From: a virus
DNA: 42,364 nt
IMG/VR virus record: IMGVR_UViG_3300047409_000472
Location: 1 to 42,364 of that record
Reading direction: 5' to 3' (one strand)
Below are positions 31,440 to 38,093 of the stretch, in pieces. How positions within the stretch are numbered: position 1 is the stretch's first letter; every line of letters begins with the position of its first letter. The notes beneath the pieces were generated by a model that was not told where the DNA came from, searched no databases, and was given only the letters and a program-made list of their open reading frames with translations. The position numbers and the translations under genes are program-made.

Positions 31440-31639
31440 TGGTCACCACCGAAATGATTTCCCCGGCACAGTTCAAAGCGCGGCGTATTCTGGCGGGGCA
31501 CAAGCAAGAATCCCTGGCGTGCGCACTCCGTTGCTCACGGAGCACCATCAAGAATTTCGAGCGGGGAAAAGTCCACCGGTTACATGTGGTCCGGTGGGAA
31601 GACTTGGCCCGGGAGCTACGGCTGGACCGGGCGGCGTAG
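31439..31639 (+). CDS. XRE-family small regulator
   Basis: 66 aa starting VTTEMISPAQFKARR. It is essentially one helix-turn-helix domain: FKARRILAGHKQESLACALR, then CSRSTIKNFERGKVHRL with the recognition helix SRSTIKNFERG. No ribosome-binding site precedes ATG 31439, matching a leaderless transcript. It is on the plus strand between the packaging genes and the accessory early genes, and its end overlaps the converging gene by 24 bp. It may control the late or accessory operon, or itself; this is inferred. Confidence 0.7.
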   Translation: MVTTEMISPAQFKARRILAGHKQESLACALRCSRSTIKNFERGKVHRLHVVRWEDLARELRLDRAA

Positions 31640-31867
31640 GCTTTCTACCCGCTCAGATTCCCGCTTTTTATGCTCTTCCGCAGCCTTTTCGCCGCACCAC
31701 CATTCCGGCTCTGGCCATGCCCCATTCAGGAAATCGCGCAGGCGGGCTATCCCGTCAGGATCCAGGGTTAGGGTCACCGCGCAGTCCTCATAGCTCGCGC
31801 AAACAGCAAGCGTTCCGTCTGATTTCTTGGCAACGTCCAGGTTGGGCAGCGAGATCGCGTCCTTCAT
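31616..31867 (-). CDS. Hypothetical 83-residue protein
   Basis: Starts KDAISLPNLDVAKKSDGT at ATG 31867, with GAAGAAGG upstream and an ATGA overlap. A beta-rich first half (GTLAVCASYEDCAVTLTLDP) and a helical second half (IARLRDFLNG) end in a charged tail. Not recognised. Its 3' end overlaps the convergent XRE gene. Confidence 0.55.
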   Translation of the reverse strand: MKDAISLPNLDVAKKSDGTLAVCASYEDCAVTLTLDPDGIARLRDFLNGAWPEPEWWCGEKAAEEHKKRESERVESLRRPVQP

Positions 31868-32097
31868 CCCTTCTTCTCCCTCATCCGCCCCGCCAAGGCC
31901 ACAAAAAGCACGCCATAGCATTGCCGGCATTTCGAGCATACGTATTCCGGACGGCGAGGCCGCTTACGCAACTTCCCGGGTAGCCTGTATCTGCAATCGG
32001 GGCAAAACCTTGCATCAAGTTTTACCACCGTCTCCATCTTGCCAAACGGAGACTCTCGCCACCATTTCCTGATAACTCGTCGGCCCTGCGCGTTCAT
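31864..32097 (-). CDS. Zinc-ribbon-like small protein
   Basis: 77 aa from ATG 32097. Cys pairs CPDC and CSKC (plus CRQC) are spaced 23 residues apart in a basic context (GKLRKRPRRPEYVCSKCRQC), a treble-clef or zinc-ribbon arrangement that would bind one Zn2+. Possibly nucleic-acid binding. It couples by ATGA to genes on both sides. Confidence 0.6.
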   Translation of the reverse strand: MNAQGRRVIRKWWRESPFGKMETVVKLDARFCPDCRYRLPGKLRKRPRRPEYVCSKCRQCYGVLFVALAGRMREKKG

Positions 32098-32249
32098 CCC
32101 CGTTCCTTCATCCACAACCTAAGCGCATAGCCGAATTGGCTTAGACCAGCAGAAAACCACCCAAAAAAAGCATACCAATTTCTCTCCGCGATCCCAAAAG
32201 CAGAAGCCCCAAATGCGGACGCTGCCCCGACAGTAGCAACCCATTTCAT
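32094..32249 (-). CDS. Small membrane protein
   Basis: 51 aa from ATG 32249 (AAAGGATCC upstream). Two weak hydrophobic segments (WVATVGAASAFGASAFGI and WYAFFGWFSAGLSQFGYAL) with a basic end (RLWMKERG). Overlaps both neighbours by ATGA. Function unknown. Confidence 0.5.
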   Translation of the reverse strand: MKWVATVGAASAFGASAFGIAERNWYAFFGWFSAGLSQFGYALRLWMKERG

Positions 32250-32395
32250 GTTTTCGGATCCTTTCCCGCCATCCACTCCATGGCCGCCCCGCGTGTTTCT
32301 CCGGATACGCAGCCCCCGGATCTATTGGCCCAATCGCCGGGATAAGCTGTCGCCAAAAGTGCCGATAACGACAGGCATATTTTCCGGTTTAACAT
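32246..32395 (-). CDS. 49-residue exported-looking peptide
   Basis: ATG 32395, with AAGGTG six bases upstream, to TGA 32246 (ATGA overlap). The first 17 residues (LNRKICLSLSALLATAY) look like a short signal or anchor; the rest is polar (GDWANRSGGCVSGETRG) with one Cys. Not recognised. Confidence 0.5.
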   Translation of the reverse strand: MLNRKICLSLSALLATAYPGDWANRSGGCVSGETRGAAMEWMAGKDPKT

Positions 32396-32401
32396 GGTGC
32401 A

Positions 32402-32821
32402 TCACCTTCCTTTCTTGTTTAGGAATTCTTTCGCCGCAATGTAGGCGCGACAGATGGCCTCGGGGCGGGTGGGGGCTGAGCCATCCTTTATGAAGCAGCA
32501 TTTTAAGCCGCCGGGAATTTTCAAGGCGATATCCCCGTCCCTCGAAATTATCCCAAAGGTGGCGATCCACTTCTTTTCCTCAGTGATTTGCAAAGCGAAG
32601 TCGCATTCGCACGCGGTCAGGATCTCGTCCACCAGATCCAGGGCCTTGGTGTCGGAGGTGGACCAGAGGCCCAGGCGCTGAATTTCTCCCGTTTCCACGC
32701 TCTTTACCATCAAGCCCTGTGGCGCCGCAAAGAAATCCACCTCCGGCCATTGGCTTTCGTTGAAGGTTCCGATTACCTCCCACCCCTTCAGCCAGGCTAT
32801 CTTCCGGTCAAGGTCGTTCAA
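32402..32821 (-). CDS. Hypothetical phage protein (TTG start)
   Basis: 139 aa starting NDLDRKIAWLKGWEVIG after a TTG at 32821. The start is chosen because GAGGGGGG lies just upstream and TTG overlaps the stop of the 23-residue gene (TTGA). The LDRKIAWLKGW opening and the C-terminal FIKDGSAPTRPEAICRAYIA followed by KEFL are typical of small phage accessory proteins of unknown role (an N-terminal helix and a C-terminal PEAICRA helix). Confidence 0.6.
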   Translation of the reverse strand: MNDLDRKIAWLKGWEVIGTFNESQWPEVDFFAAPQGLMVKSVETGEIQRLGLWSTSDTKALDLVDEILTACECDFALQITEEKKWIATFGIISRDGDIALKIPGGLKCCFIKDGSAPTRPEAICRAYIAAKEFLNKKGR

Positions 32822-32889
32822 TGCGCCCCCCTCACGATGCAGGTGGTGATCCCCAGGAACAAGGCGTAGCAAACGATAAAAGTGAACAT
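32818..32889 (-). CDS. 23-residue hydrophobic micropeptide
   Basis: ATG 32889 follows a strong GGAGG site (AACCTTTGGAGGAAAG-like context) and the frame ends at TGA 32818 overlapping the next gene's TTG. The peptide is one hydrophobic helix (FTFIVCYALFLGITTCIV) ending RGAH. A strong ribosome-binding site and perfect coupling support translation. Confidence 0.55.
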   Translation of the reverse strand: MFTFIVCYALFLGITTCIVRGAH

Positions 32890-32902
32890 CTTTCCTCCAA
32901 AG

Positions 32903-32928
32903 GTAAAAAGCCGGGGAACCGCCCCGGC
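32903..32928 (-). terminator. Intrinsic terminator in the accessory early region
   Basis: On the minus strand GCCGGGG (32928-32922), a 5-base loop, CCCCGGC (32916-32910), then TTTTT (32909-32905): a perfect 7-bp GC stem with a T-run. It ends the transcript just downstream of the 12-residue peptide gene; later genes may need antitermination or a new promoter. Confidence 0.8.
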
Positions 32929-32944
32929 GGCGGGCTGATTTAGA

Positions 32945-32983
32945 TCAGCGCTTCACCTTGCCGCCTTTCTTCTTCTTGGCCAT
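32945..32983 (-). CDS. 12-residue basic micropeptide with a perfect Shine-Dalgarno
   Basis: ATG 32983 to TGA 32945 encodes MAKKKKGGKVKR. It is preceded by AAGGAGGTGATC, an extended match to the anti-Shine-Dalgarno end of 16S rRNA, embedded in the last codons of the lipoprotein gene. The intrinsic terminator follows. Very short Lys-rich phage peptides are plausible nucleic-acid or ribosome ligands, but no function is known. The ribosome-binding site is the main evidence. Confidence 0.55.
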   Translation of the reverse strand: MAKKKKGGKVKR

Positions 32984-32991
32984 GATTTTGA

Positions 32992-33201
32992 TCACCTCCT
33001 TCCGGGGTTGATGGTGCAACTCATGTGTGTTACCTCGCTGGTATCGGTCCAAGTGGTGGAGTTGTATTGGAGGCAAGAGGCGGGGGCCTCGTGATCCTCG
33101 TAGATGGTCTTGGGTTCGGTCAGACAGCCAGTTAGAGCCAAGCCGGCAGCAATCACCAGGCCGCGGATCTTCTTGAGCTTGTTTCCTGATTTGGATTTCA
33201 T
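32992..33201 (-). CDS. Small lipoprotein, paralogue of 6750-6938
   Basis: 69 aa. A basic start (KSKSGNKLKKIRG) and hydrophobic LVIAAGLALTGC give a textbook LTGC lipobox; the mature part has about 43 residues, with CLQYNSTTWTDTSEVTHMSC matching the motif of the plus-strand lipoprotein at 6750-6938. AAAGGAA precedes ATG 33201. One copy lies behind the repressor, this one in a leftward early operon, so the two may be expressed in lysogeny and lytic growth respectively (inference). Confidence 0.75.
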   Translation of the reverse strand: MKSKSGNKLKKIRGLVIAAGLALTGCLTEPKTIYEDHEAPASCLQYNSTTWTDTSEVTHMSCTINPGRR

Positions 33202-33905
33202 AGGATTCCTTTGGTTTTAGATTGGGATTCTGGTTGCGGTTCGCGCGGGGCGCTCACCGAGCTGCGCTCTAAGAGCGGGCCAATATGCGCCAATAATGCG
33301 TCGGCTTCAGCTCGCCAACGCTTTTTCTCGAAATCGTTTTCGTAAATCCACTTGGCACCTTGAGAGTCCATATTGTACAGATATTCGGCCACCGCCTCCC
33401 GCAGGGCGTCCAGGCTCCCCACGGGGCGGGCGCGTAGGCGTTTGACCTCGGCAATGAGGGCGTCGATATCCTCCCGTGCATGAGCGACGAATGCGGCATC
33501 GTTTCCGCCTTGCAGCCCGCTGGACATGACGCGGAATAGCTGACGGCCGGGAAGCGCGGTAATCACCCCGTCGATTTCAACGCCCCGGTGAATTGTCCAC
33601 CAGTCTCCGCCGCGCTCGGAATGGCAGCATTTGACCCACGGGCAATCCGTGGTCGCCTTGCGCCTGCGCTCGATGGCATCCAGGTCCAGGCCCTTGCCTC
33701 CCCCTTCCCCGGCGCTCGCCTCGGGACAAGGCTTGGAGCGCGCCGTGATATGTTGGATGGCCTCGATGGCCAAGCCGCGGATGATATTGTCCAGCCCAAA
33801 TTGGTCGCAACGGGCAATAATCAGTTCCATGCAGGTTTTTATCCCCTGAATGTCCGAGGCGGGGACGATTAGGTGCGCGCTGTTGAAATTTGATGAATTT
33901 TCCAT
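33198..33905 (-). CDS. Phage accessory protein with a duplicated module
   Basis: 235 aa. An N-terminal helical part (DIQGIKTCMELIIARCDQFG) precedes a middle module (about 72-152: LDLDAIERRRKATTDCPWVK, GGDWWTIHRG, GRQLFRVMSSG, GGNDAAFVAHAREDIDAL), shared with the 668-aa gene, and a C-terminal helical region and disordered tail that contains a palindromic insertion (SVSAPREPQ). The middle resembles Ead/Ea22-type modules of phage early genes, function unknown. GAGG lies upstream of ATG 33905; a divergent regulatory gap follows. Confidence 0.6.
   Translation of the reverse strand: MENSSNFNSAHLIVPASDIQGIKTCMELIIARCDQFGLDNIIRGLAIEAIQHITARSKPCPEASAGEGGGKGLDLDAIERRRKATTDCPWVKCCHSERGGDWWTIHRGVEIDGVITALPGRQLFRVMSSGLQGGNDAAFVAHAREDIDALIAEVKRLRARPVGSLDALREAVAEYLYNMDSQGAKWIYENDFEKKRWRAEADALLAHIGPLLERSSVSAPREPQPESQSKTKGIL
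33451..33692. repeat. 242-bp direct repeat, copy A
   Basis: Matches 37439-37680 over 242 bp without gaps, with about 15 mismatches counted by eye. It lies inside the 235-aa gene and encodes its middle module. Confidence 0.9.
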
Positions 33906-33938
33906 TAGTTACCTCGCCGAAAGATATTTTTGAAATCT

Positions 33939-33979
33939 CAATTAAAACCCTTGCTTCGGGTGTACAATGGGTGTACATT
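33939..33979. promoter_or_regulatory. Divergent promoter region with tandem TGTACA operators
   Basis: GGGTGTACAAT and GGGTGTACATT lie in tandem, placing palindromic TGTACA sites at 33961-33966 and 33972-33977, 11 bp apart. They fall in the spacer and -10 of a plausible plus-strand promoter, TTGCTT (33951-33956), 17-bp spacer, TACATT (33974-33979). The ribbon-helix-helix protein encoded downstream is a natural autorepressor candidate. A weak leftward promoter (TTGTAC, 17 bp, TAATTG) could overlap. Confidence 0.5.
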
Positions 33980-34006
33980 ATAGGCATGAGCAACACGGAG
34001 ACCTCG

Positions 34007-34180
34007 ATGAACACCATGACCCTCGCCCAGCAGATTGCCGACCGCATCCACGCCGAATCCAAGGCCAATCCTCGCGGATTCTATACCGCCGCCGCCCGCC
34101 GTGCTGCCGCCCAAGACAAGAGGATGGAAGAGGCCAAAATCGCACGCCTCCGCAATGGCGGGATCACGGAAAACGACTGA
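34007..34180 (+). CDS. Small protein of the ribbon-helix-helix operon
   Basis: 57 aa starting NTMTLAQQIADRIHAESKAN at ATG 34007, with CGGAGA seven bases upstream; an ATG at 33986 is also in frame. Helical and basic (FYTAAARRAAAQDKRMEEAK). Its stop overlaps the next gene's start (TGATG). Could be the partner in a toxin-antitoxin-like pair or a regulator; no toxin fold is recognised. Confidence 0.5.
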   Translation: MNTMTLAQQIADRIHAESKANPRGFYTAAARRAAAQDKRMEEAKIARLRNGGITEND

Positions 34181-34359
34181 TGCCAGCCAAGAAGTACGAC
34201 GAGCCCATCCGACTCTCCCAGCGGTGGCCAAAGACGCTTCTGGATGCGGTAGATGCTGCCGCCGCAGCCCGAGGGTGGACCGCGACCCAATGGCTTCAGG
34301 AGGCCTCCAGGAACGAGCTACGCCGCCAGGAGCGGCGAAAGCGAAACGCCCAGACCTAG
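34180..34359 (+). CDS. Ribbon-helix-helix (Arc/CopG-like) DNA-binding protein
   Basis: 59 aa. A strand PIRLSQRWP is followed by helices TLLDAVDAAAAARG and TATQWLQEASRNELRRQERR, the strand-helix-helix order of Arc/MetJ repressors, where two strands pair in the DNA major groove. TGATG coupling to the 57-aa gene makes a two-gene plus-strand operon in a minus-strand region. It probably binds the tandem TGTACA sites upstream. Confidence 0.65.
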   Translation: MPAKKYDEPIRLSQRWPKTLLDAVDAAAAARGWTATQWLQEASRNELRRQERRKRNAQT

Positions 34360-34373
34360 CCCCGGCGCTCGCG

Positions 34374-34745
34374 TTACATTGCATAGTGCATCCTCAGATA
34401 GCGGTTAGGTTTGATCTCGACGTAGACGAATCCCGCATAAGAATCGCCGCTGTACCCGCCGTTTTCGTACTGGTAGACCCACTCCCATTTAAGGGCTGGG
34501 TATTCGCTCTTTTGCTTCTCCGCGCGCGGCGTGCTCTTGGTGAAAGCAAGCGTGTGGCACCCGATTTCCTCCATCAGCTCGCAAAGCTGGGTCATGTACT
34601 TTTTCGTGCGGAGTGCGGCGACAATGCTTAGGCGCCGGCCTTCATGCCTTCCGTGCCGCTCCCACTCCCGCTCCATCTGCTTTTGGTAATCGTCCATGGT
34701 GCTGGAGGTATCTACGGCCTCCCCGGCGCTCGGATGGCTAGACAT
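34374..34745 (-). CDS. Hypothetical phage protein
   Basis: 123 aa from ATG 34745 (AAGGAGG six bases upstream; overlaps the previous gene by 8 bp). N-terminal disordered part (SSHPSAGEAVDTSSTMDDY), then a helical region (KYMTQLCELMEEIGCHTLAF) and a beta-rich end with WEWVYQYENGGYSGDSY and FVYVEIKPNRYLRMHY. Not recognised. Confidence 0.55.
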   Translation of the reverse strand: MSSHPSAGEAVDTSSTMDDYQKQMEREWERHGRHEGRRLSIVAALRTKKYMTQLCELMEEIGCHTLAFTKSTPRAEKQKSEYPALKWEWVYQYENGGYSGDSYAGFVYVEIKPNRYLRMHYAM

Positions 34746-34941
34746 GGGGGGCCTCCTTGGATTTGGCAATAGAGTCCGGGTGCGGCCCTAACCCGTGCAC
34801 GTACTGGATGTGCTCGTAGATCCCTTCCTCTTTTTGCGTGTCCGGGTGAACGATGGTAATGACTCCGCCGGCCGCCTGGTAGACTAAGGCGTGAGCACGG
34901 GCTAACTCGGCTATTTGGTCGTATGCTTCGCTCGGCGTCAT
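34738..34941 (-). CDS. Hypothetical 67-residue protein
   Basis: 67 aa (TPSEAYDQIAELARAHALVY...) with a helical first half and GGVITIVHPDTQKEEGIYEH in the second. Overlaps its neighbours by 4 and 8 bp. Not recognised. Confidence 0.5.
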   Translation of the reverse strand: MTPSEAYDQIAELARAHALVYQAAGGVITIVHPDTQKEEGIYEHIQYVHGLGPHPDSIAKSKEAPHV

Positions 34942-35276
34942 GCTTCCTTCCCCTTCTCCCCGGCCCCGGGTCTTGGAATGGATGGATCATAAGCCCATGG
35001 CCGCTCCGCGCGGTCTTTACGATCGCAAGGCTCTTGCCGATCGAGCATGGCCTCTAAATTTTCCTCGCTCCATTCCAGCATGCCGGAATCGGAATAAGAG
35101 CGTTCATCGGCTTCGGAAATACATTCCAGATTGCATCCCAAATGGAACATGAGGAATTTAGGCAGGACCAACCATGAATCAATTAGGACGTTCGGACCCT
35201 TCGGCGTACCGCTAGTAGAGGCCGCATTGCAGGTTTCGTTGCAGTCCTTGCAGAGCATGAAATAGTAGGTGCTCAT
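34938..35276 (-). CDS. Cys-rich hypothetical protein
   Basis: 112 aa. Cys residues cluster in the first half (CKDCNETCNAAS, then FHLGCNLECISEAD), compatible with a small metal-binding fold, followed by an acidic helical part (EWSEENLEAMLDR) and a basic tail (RKDRAERPWAYDPSIPRPG). Overlaps both neighbours by 4 bp. Function unknown. Confidence 0.5.
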   Translation of the reverse strand: MSTYYFMLCKDCNETCNAASTSGTPKGPNVLIDSWLVLPKFLMFHLGCNLECISEADERSYSDSGMLEWSEENLEAMLDRQEPCDRKDRAERPWAYDPSIPRPGAGEKGKEA

Positions 35277-35716
35277 GGCTGGGCCCCCTTCTCCCCGGTG
35301 ATCTCAGGGGCCCCGCGCAGGGTTGGAACGTTTGGGTATATCCCCATCATTTTTTCCACGTTGCAGAGCATGTTTTGCGCAACAGCTAGCTCGTCAGGCT
35401 CAAAGCCGGCAGGGGGCGGGTCGTAAACCATTTGATACCGCCACTTTCCCGATTCGACGAGGTGCCCACGTCCTGTCGCTTCCAAATAGCCCATGACATA
35501 GCAGTCTTTGAGGTCGCGCATGGTTAACCCGCGGATTTCAGTTTTTCCGCGTTCTCCTTGGTCGGTATGAGGCTGCCCATTATATGGCCTTTCCCGATCA
35601 TTGCGGTAATCGGAACTACCCCCAACCGACCAAAGAGCGAAAGCGAGATTCTTTGAGAATTTCGGGTCGCTCGCATCCAATATCGGTACCCCATCGGGCA
35701 ATAAAGCATTGCTCAT
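35273..35716 (-). CDS. Hypothetical phage protein
   Basis: 147 aa, SNALLPDGVPILDASDPKF at the start. Two-part sequence: a polar N-terminal half (YNGQPHTDQGERGKTEIRGL) and a C-terminal half with MRDLKDCYVMGYLEATGRG. Not recognised; a short early phage gene, coupled on both sides. Confidence 0.5.
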   Translation of the reverse strand: MSNALLPDGVPILDASDPKFSKNLAFALWSVGGSSDYRNDRERPYNGQPHTDQGERGKTEIRGLTMRDLKDCYVMGYLEATGRGHLVESGKWRYQMVYDPPPAGFEPDELAVAQNMLCNVEKMMGIYPNVPTLRGAPEITGEKGAQP

Positions 35717-37719
35717 TCCGCCCCTCCTTCCGGGGCCTGGGACACAGGTAACACGGGAGTTACGGGGGAAGATTGTTCCGCGTCGGAAGCCTCCGCGGGC
35801 TTCGCTTCGCTCGCCTGAAATTCCTTCCAGCAGGCATCCACGCCTTTTACACCTCGCAGATGCTTAAAACTTTCCTTGTAGCCCGGCCCCTGGGCGGCTA
35901 TCGCCGCATCCCATCCTAACGAGAAAGCCGTATAGAATGCCTCCCGTATTTGGCCGTCCCCGGCCCGCTGGAGCGGAAGCGGAGCGGAAACTCTCCTCTG
36001 TTCCTCATCGTATCGAAGTAGTGCCTTTTGGCTTTCAACGATCAGGCGTCCTTCTACGTGCCCCTTGTCCATGTGGTTACTGCAAAAAATGCACGCCCCA
36101 AAACGATCCCAATATCTTCCATCAGATACCGCCAGCTTCCGCAACTGGCCGATTAGATTCAGGGCTGAAAAATAGGCACACACCAATTTCACCAATTTTG
36201 GATCTAGCCCGGCTCCCTCCTTCTCTCCCTCCTCACTTCCCACCCTCGCATAAGGCGGCAAGCAATTACAGGGCTTTGAAGCGTCGATCGTTTTCACGCA
36301 GAAATCCCAATGCGCTCCTTTCGCCGCCTCCCGTCCCTCCCCCGCCTGGTACCTTTCGATTTCCTCATTCAGGACGCGGCACGCCCAACCCATCACCTCA
36401 GCCCGGAATTCATCCGCGGGAGCGGTATCCCAATCGTCGCGCATCACCCGCAAAGTCCCGCAGCATAGAACTCCGTTGTTATAGCGCCACTTGCCGGTAA
36501 GGGGAGGCTTTGTCACTGCGGGACCCGTGGACGCTGATCCGGGCTGGGCGGCCCATTCTTCCTTTTCCTGCTTTTGCTGTAGGATATCTCCGAGGCCTTC
36601 CGCTTCGTTGCGCATCCGGCCTGCATAATCCACCAGCGTTCCGATCGCGCCAGATAGATCCTTTGCTTCGCTGGTTATGCTTTCGCCGATTTCCCCCGGG
36701 AGCTTGTCTACCGCTTCCCGAATCGCCTCCCATAGTTTTTCCGGGGGCTCGTTCGGACAGATATCGTACTCACCATCGCTGGAATGATCTCCCATCCTCC
36801 ACCCGCAGGAACGGCAACGGGCATCGTAATCTTCCGGTATCACGGGGGCGTCGGTGGAAGTGGGCACGGGAGCGGCCAGAGCTGGAGGCTTGCAGCCTTC
36901 AGGACAGGGCATACGAAACCGATCGGACGCGAGATATCCCGTATCCCCGCAGCGGTAGCACGGCCCGGCGGCGGGCACGGCAGTCGTCAAGGATTCCTTG
37001 GCTACTGGGGTGGACAGGGTGGCGCGATTCTTTTCCCACGCGGCTACGGCGCATCGTCTGCATCGATATGCGCGTTTGTCCGAAACGAATGGCTGTTTGC
37101 AATCGGCGCAATGACCGCCATACCCTCCTGGAGCGTAGCCGAATGGCCTCAAATCCTCATCTATGGGGGTGGCCAGGCCGCTGCACGAAGGTTGATAAGC
37201 GAGGTTGACCTTGAGACCAAAATCATCGTAACAGCCCGCCAGATAGGCGGTCAGGTGCGAGAGTATAGACTCGCCCGAGGTAGACCGGACGATGCGGCAT
37301 AGGTCATGCAGCGACCGCCAGAGGTCCCGGTTAATTCCCGCGGGTGGGGCTTCTCGATCCGCCGTCCAATTCGGGTCCAGCCCGGCGGCCGGCACGGGAG
37401 AGGGGGAGGCCAGGGCGGCGCGGAGGCGGCGAACTTCGGCCATGAGGGCGTCAATATCCTCCCGAGCATGAGCGACGAATGCGGCGTCGTTTCCGCCTTG
37501 CTGCCCGCTGGACATGACGCGGAATAGCTGACGGCCGGGAAGCGCGGTAATCACCCCGTCGATTTCAACGACCCGGTGAATTGTCCACCAGTCTCCGCCG
37601 CGCTTGGATTGGCAGCATTTGACCCATAGGCAATCCGTGGTCGCTTTGCGTCTGCGCTCGACGGCTTCCAGGTCCAGCCCGGCGGCCGGGGACCCAGTGT
37701 TCGATCCCTGGGGGGTCAT
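35713..37719 (-). CDS. Mosaic multi-zinc-ribbon phage protein
   Basis: 668 aa, much longer than its neighbours. Segments: Ead-like module (about 13-100) nearly identical to that of the 235-aa gene; then three Cys clusters, CADCKQPF...CRRC (204-223), CYRCGDTGYLASDRFRMPCP (254-272) and CRSCGW...CPN (302-322), resembling zinc ribbons or a DnaJ-type finger; then unrelated helical segments with CCGTLRVMRDDW and CIFCSNHMDKGH further on. Short (V)PAAGLD linkers recur at segment joints. It looks assembled from several small genes. Nucleic-acid binding is plausible for the fingers only. Confidence 0.6.
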   Translation of the reverse strand: MTPQGSNTGSPAAGLDLEAVERRRKATTDCLWVKCCQSKRGGDWWTIHRVVEIDGVITALPGRQLFRVMSSGQQGGNDAAFVAHAREDIDALMAEVRRLRAALASPSPVPAAGLDPNWTADREAPPAGINRDLWRSLHDLCRIVRSTSGESILSHLTAYLAGCYDDFGLKVNLAYQPSCSGLATPIDEDLRPFGYAPGGYGGHCADCKQPFVSDKRAYRCRRCAVAAWEKNRATLSTPVAKESLTTAVPAAGPCYRCGDTGYLASDRFRMPCPEGCKPPALAAPVPTSTDAPVIPEDYDARCRSCGWRMGDHSSDGEYDICPNEPPEKLWEAIREAVDKLPGEIGESITSEAKDLSGAIGTLVDYAGRMRNEAEGLGDILQQKQEKEEWAAQPGSASTGPAVTKPPLTGKWRYNNGVLCCGTLRVMRDDWDTAPADEFRAEVMGWACRVLNEEIERYQAGEGREAAKGAHWDFCVKTIDASKPCNCLPPYARVGSEEGEKEGAGLDPKLVKLVCAYFSALNLIGQLRKLAVSDGRYWDRFGACIFCSNHMDKGHVEGRLIVESQKALLRYDEEQRRVSAPLPLQRAGDGQIREAFYTAFSLGWDAAIAAQGPGYKESFKHLRGVKGVDACWKEFQASEAKPAEASDAEQSSPVTPVLPVSQAPEGGAE
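37439..37680. repeat. 242-bp direct repeat, copy B
   Basis: Gap-free partner of 33451-33692, offset 3,988 bp, inside the 5' part of the 668-aa gene. Same orientation, so recombination between copies could delete the genes between. Confidence 0.9.
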
Positions 37720-38093
37720 TTTGACCTCGCAGCATCGATCACCGATTGGACGGTGTACATTTCGGGGTTTGAAACAGCGATTGCGGCCTCATATCCATTA
37801 ATAATTGTTGCCGCTATCAAACCGATCATTATCAGGCCTCCGATGATGATCGTGAAGATATGGGCCGGATTTAGCGAATCTGCCTCACTCCATTTCTTTG
37901 CCGCCTTTTTAAAGCGGAAGAAAATGAAAAGAAAAACGCCGAGAGCCAGAGCACATGCCGCTGTGCAAATGATTTGCTGTGTGACAATAAACCGCACGTA
38001 TTTTTCTCCTACGTTTTGCAACGTTGGGGCCGCTTTCTGCCAACCTTCCGAAATCTTGGAAAAGGCAAAGTTGATCGTTGTCGTGTCGATCAT
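37716..38093 (-). CDS. Two-helix membrane protein
   Basis: 125 aa with AGGAG upstream of ATG 38093. Two transmembrane segments (about 36-60, QQIICTAACALALGVFLFIF; about 78-98, FTIIIGGLIMIGLIAATI) separated by a basic loop (RFKKAAKKW), with a soluble N-terminus and short tail. Holin-like in shape, but it lies among early accessory genes rather than the lysis cassette, so superinfection exclusion is another option. Function unknown. Confidence 0.55.
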   Translation of the reverse strand: MIDTTTINFAFSKISEGWQKAAPTLQNVGEKYVRFIVTQQIICTAACALALGVFLFIFFRFKKAAKKWSEADSLNPAHIFTIIIGGLIMIGLIAATIINGYEAAIAVSNPEMYTVQSVIDAARSK

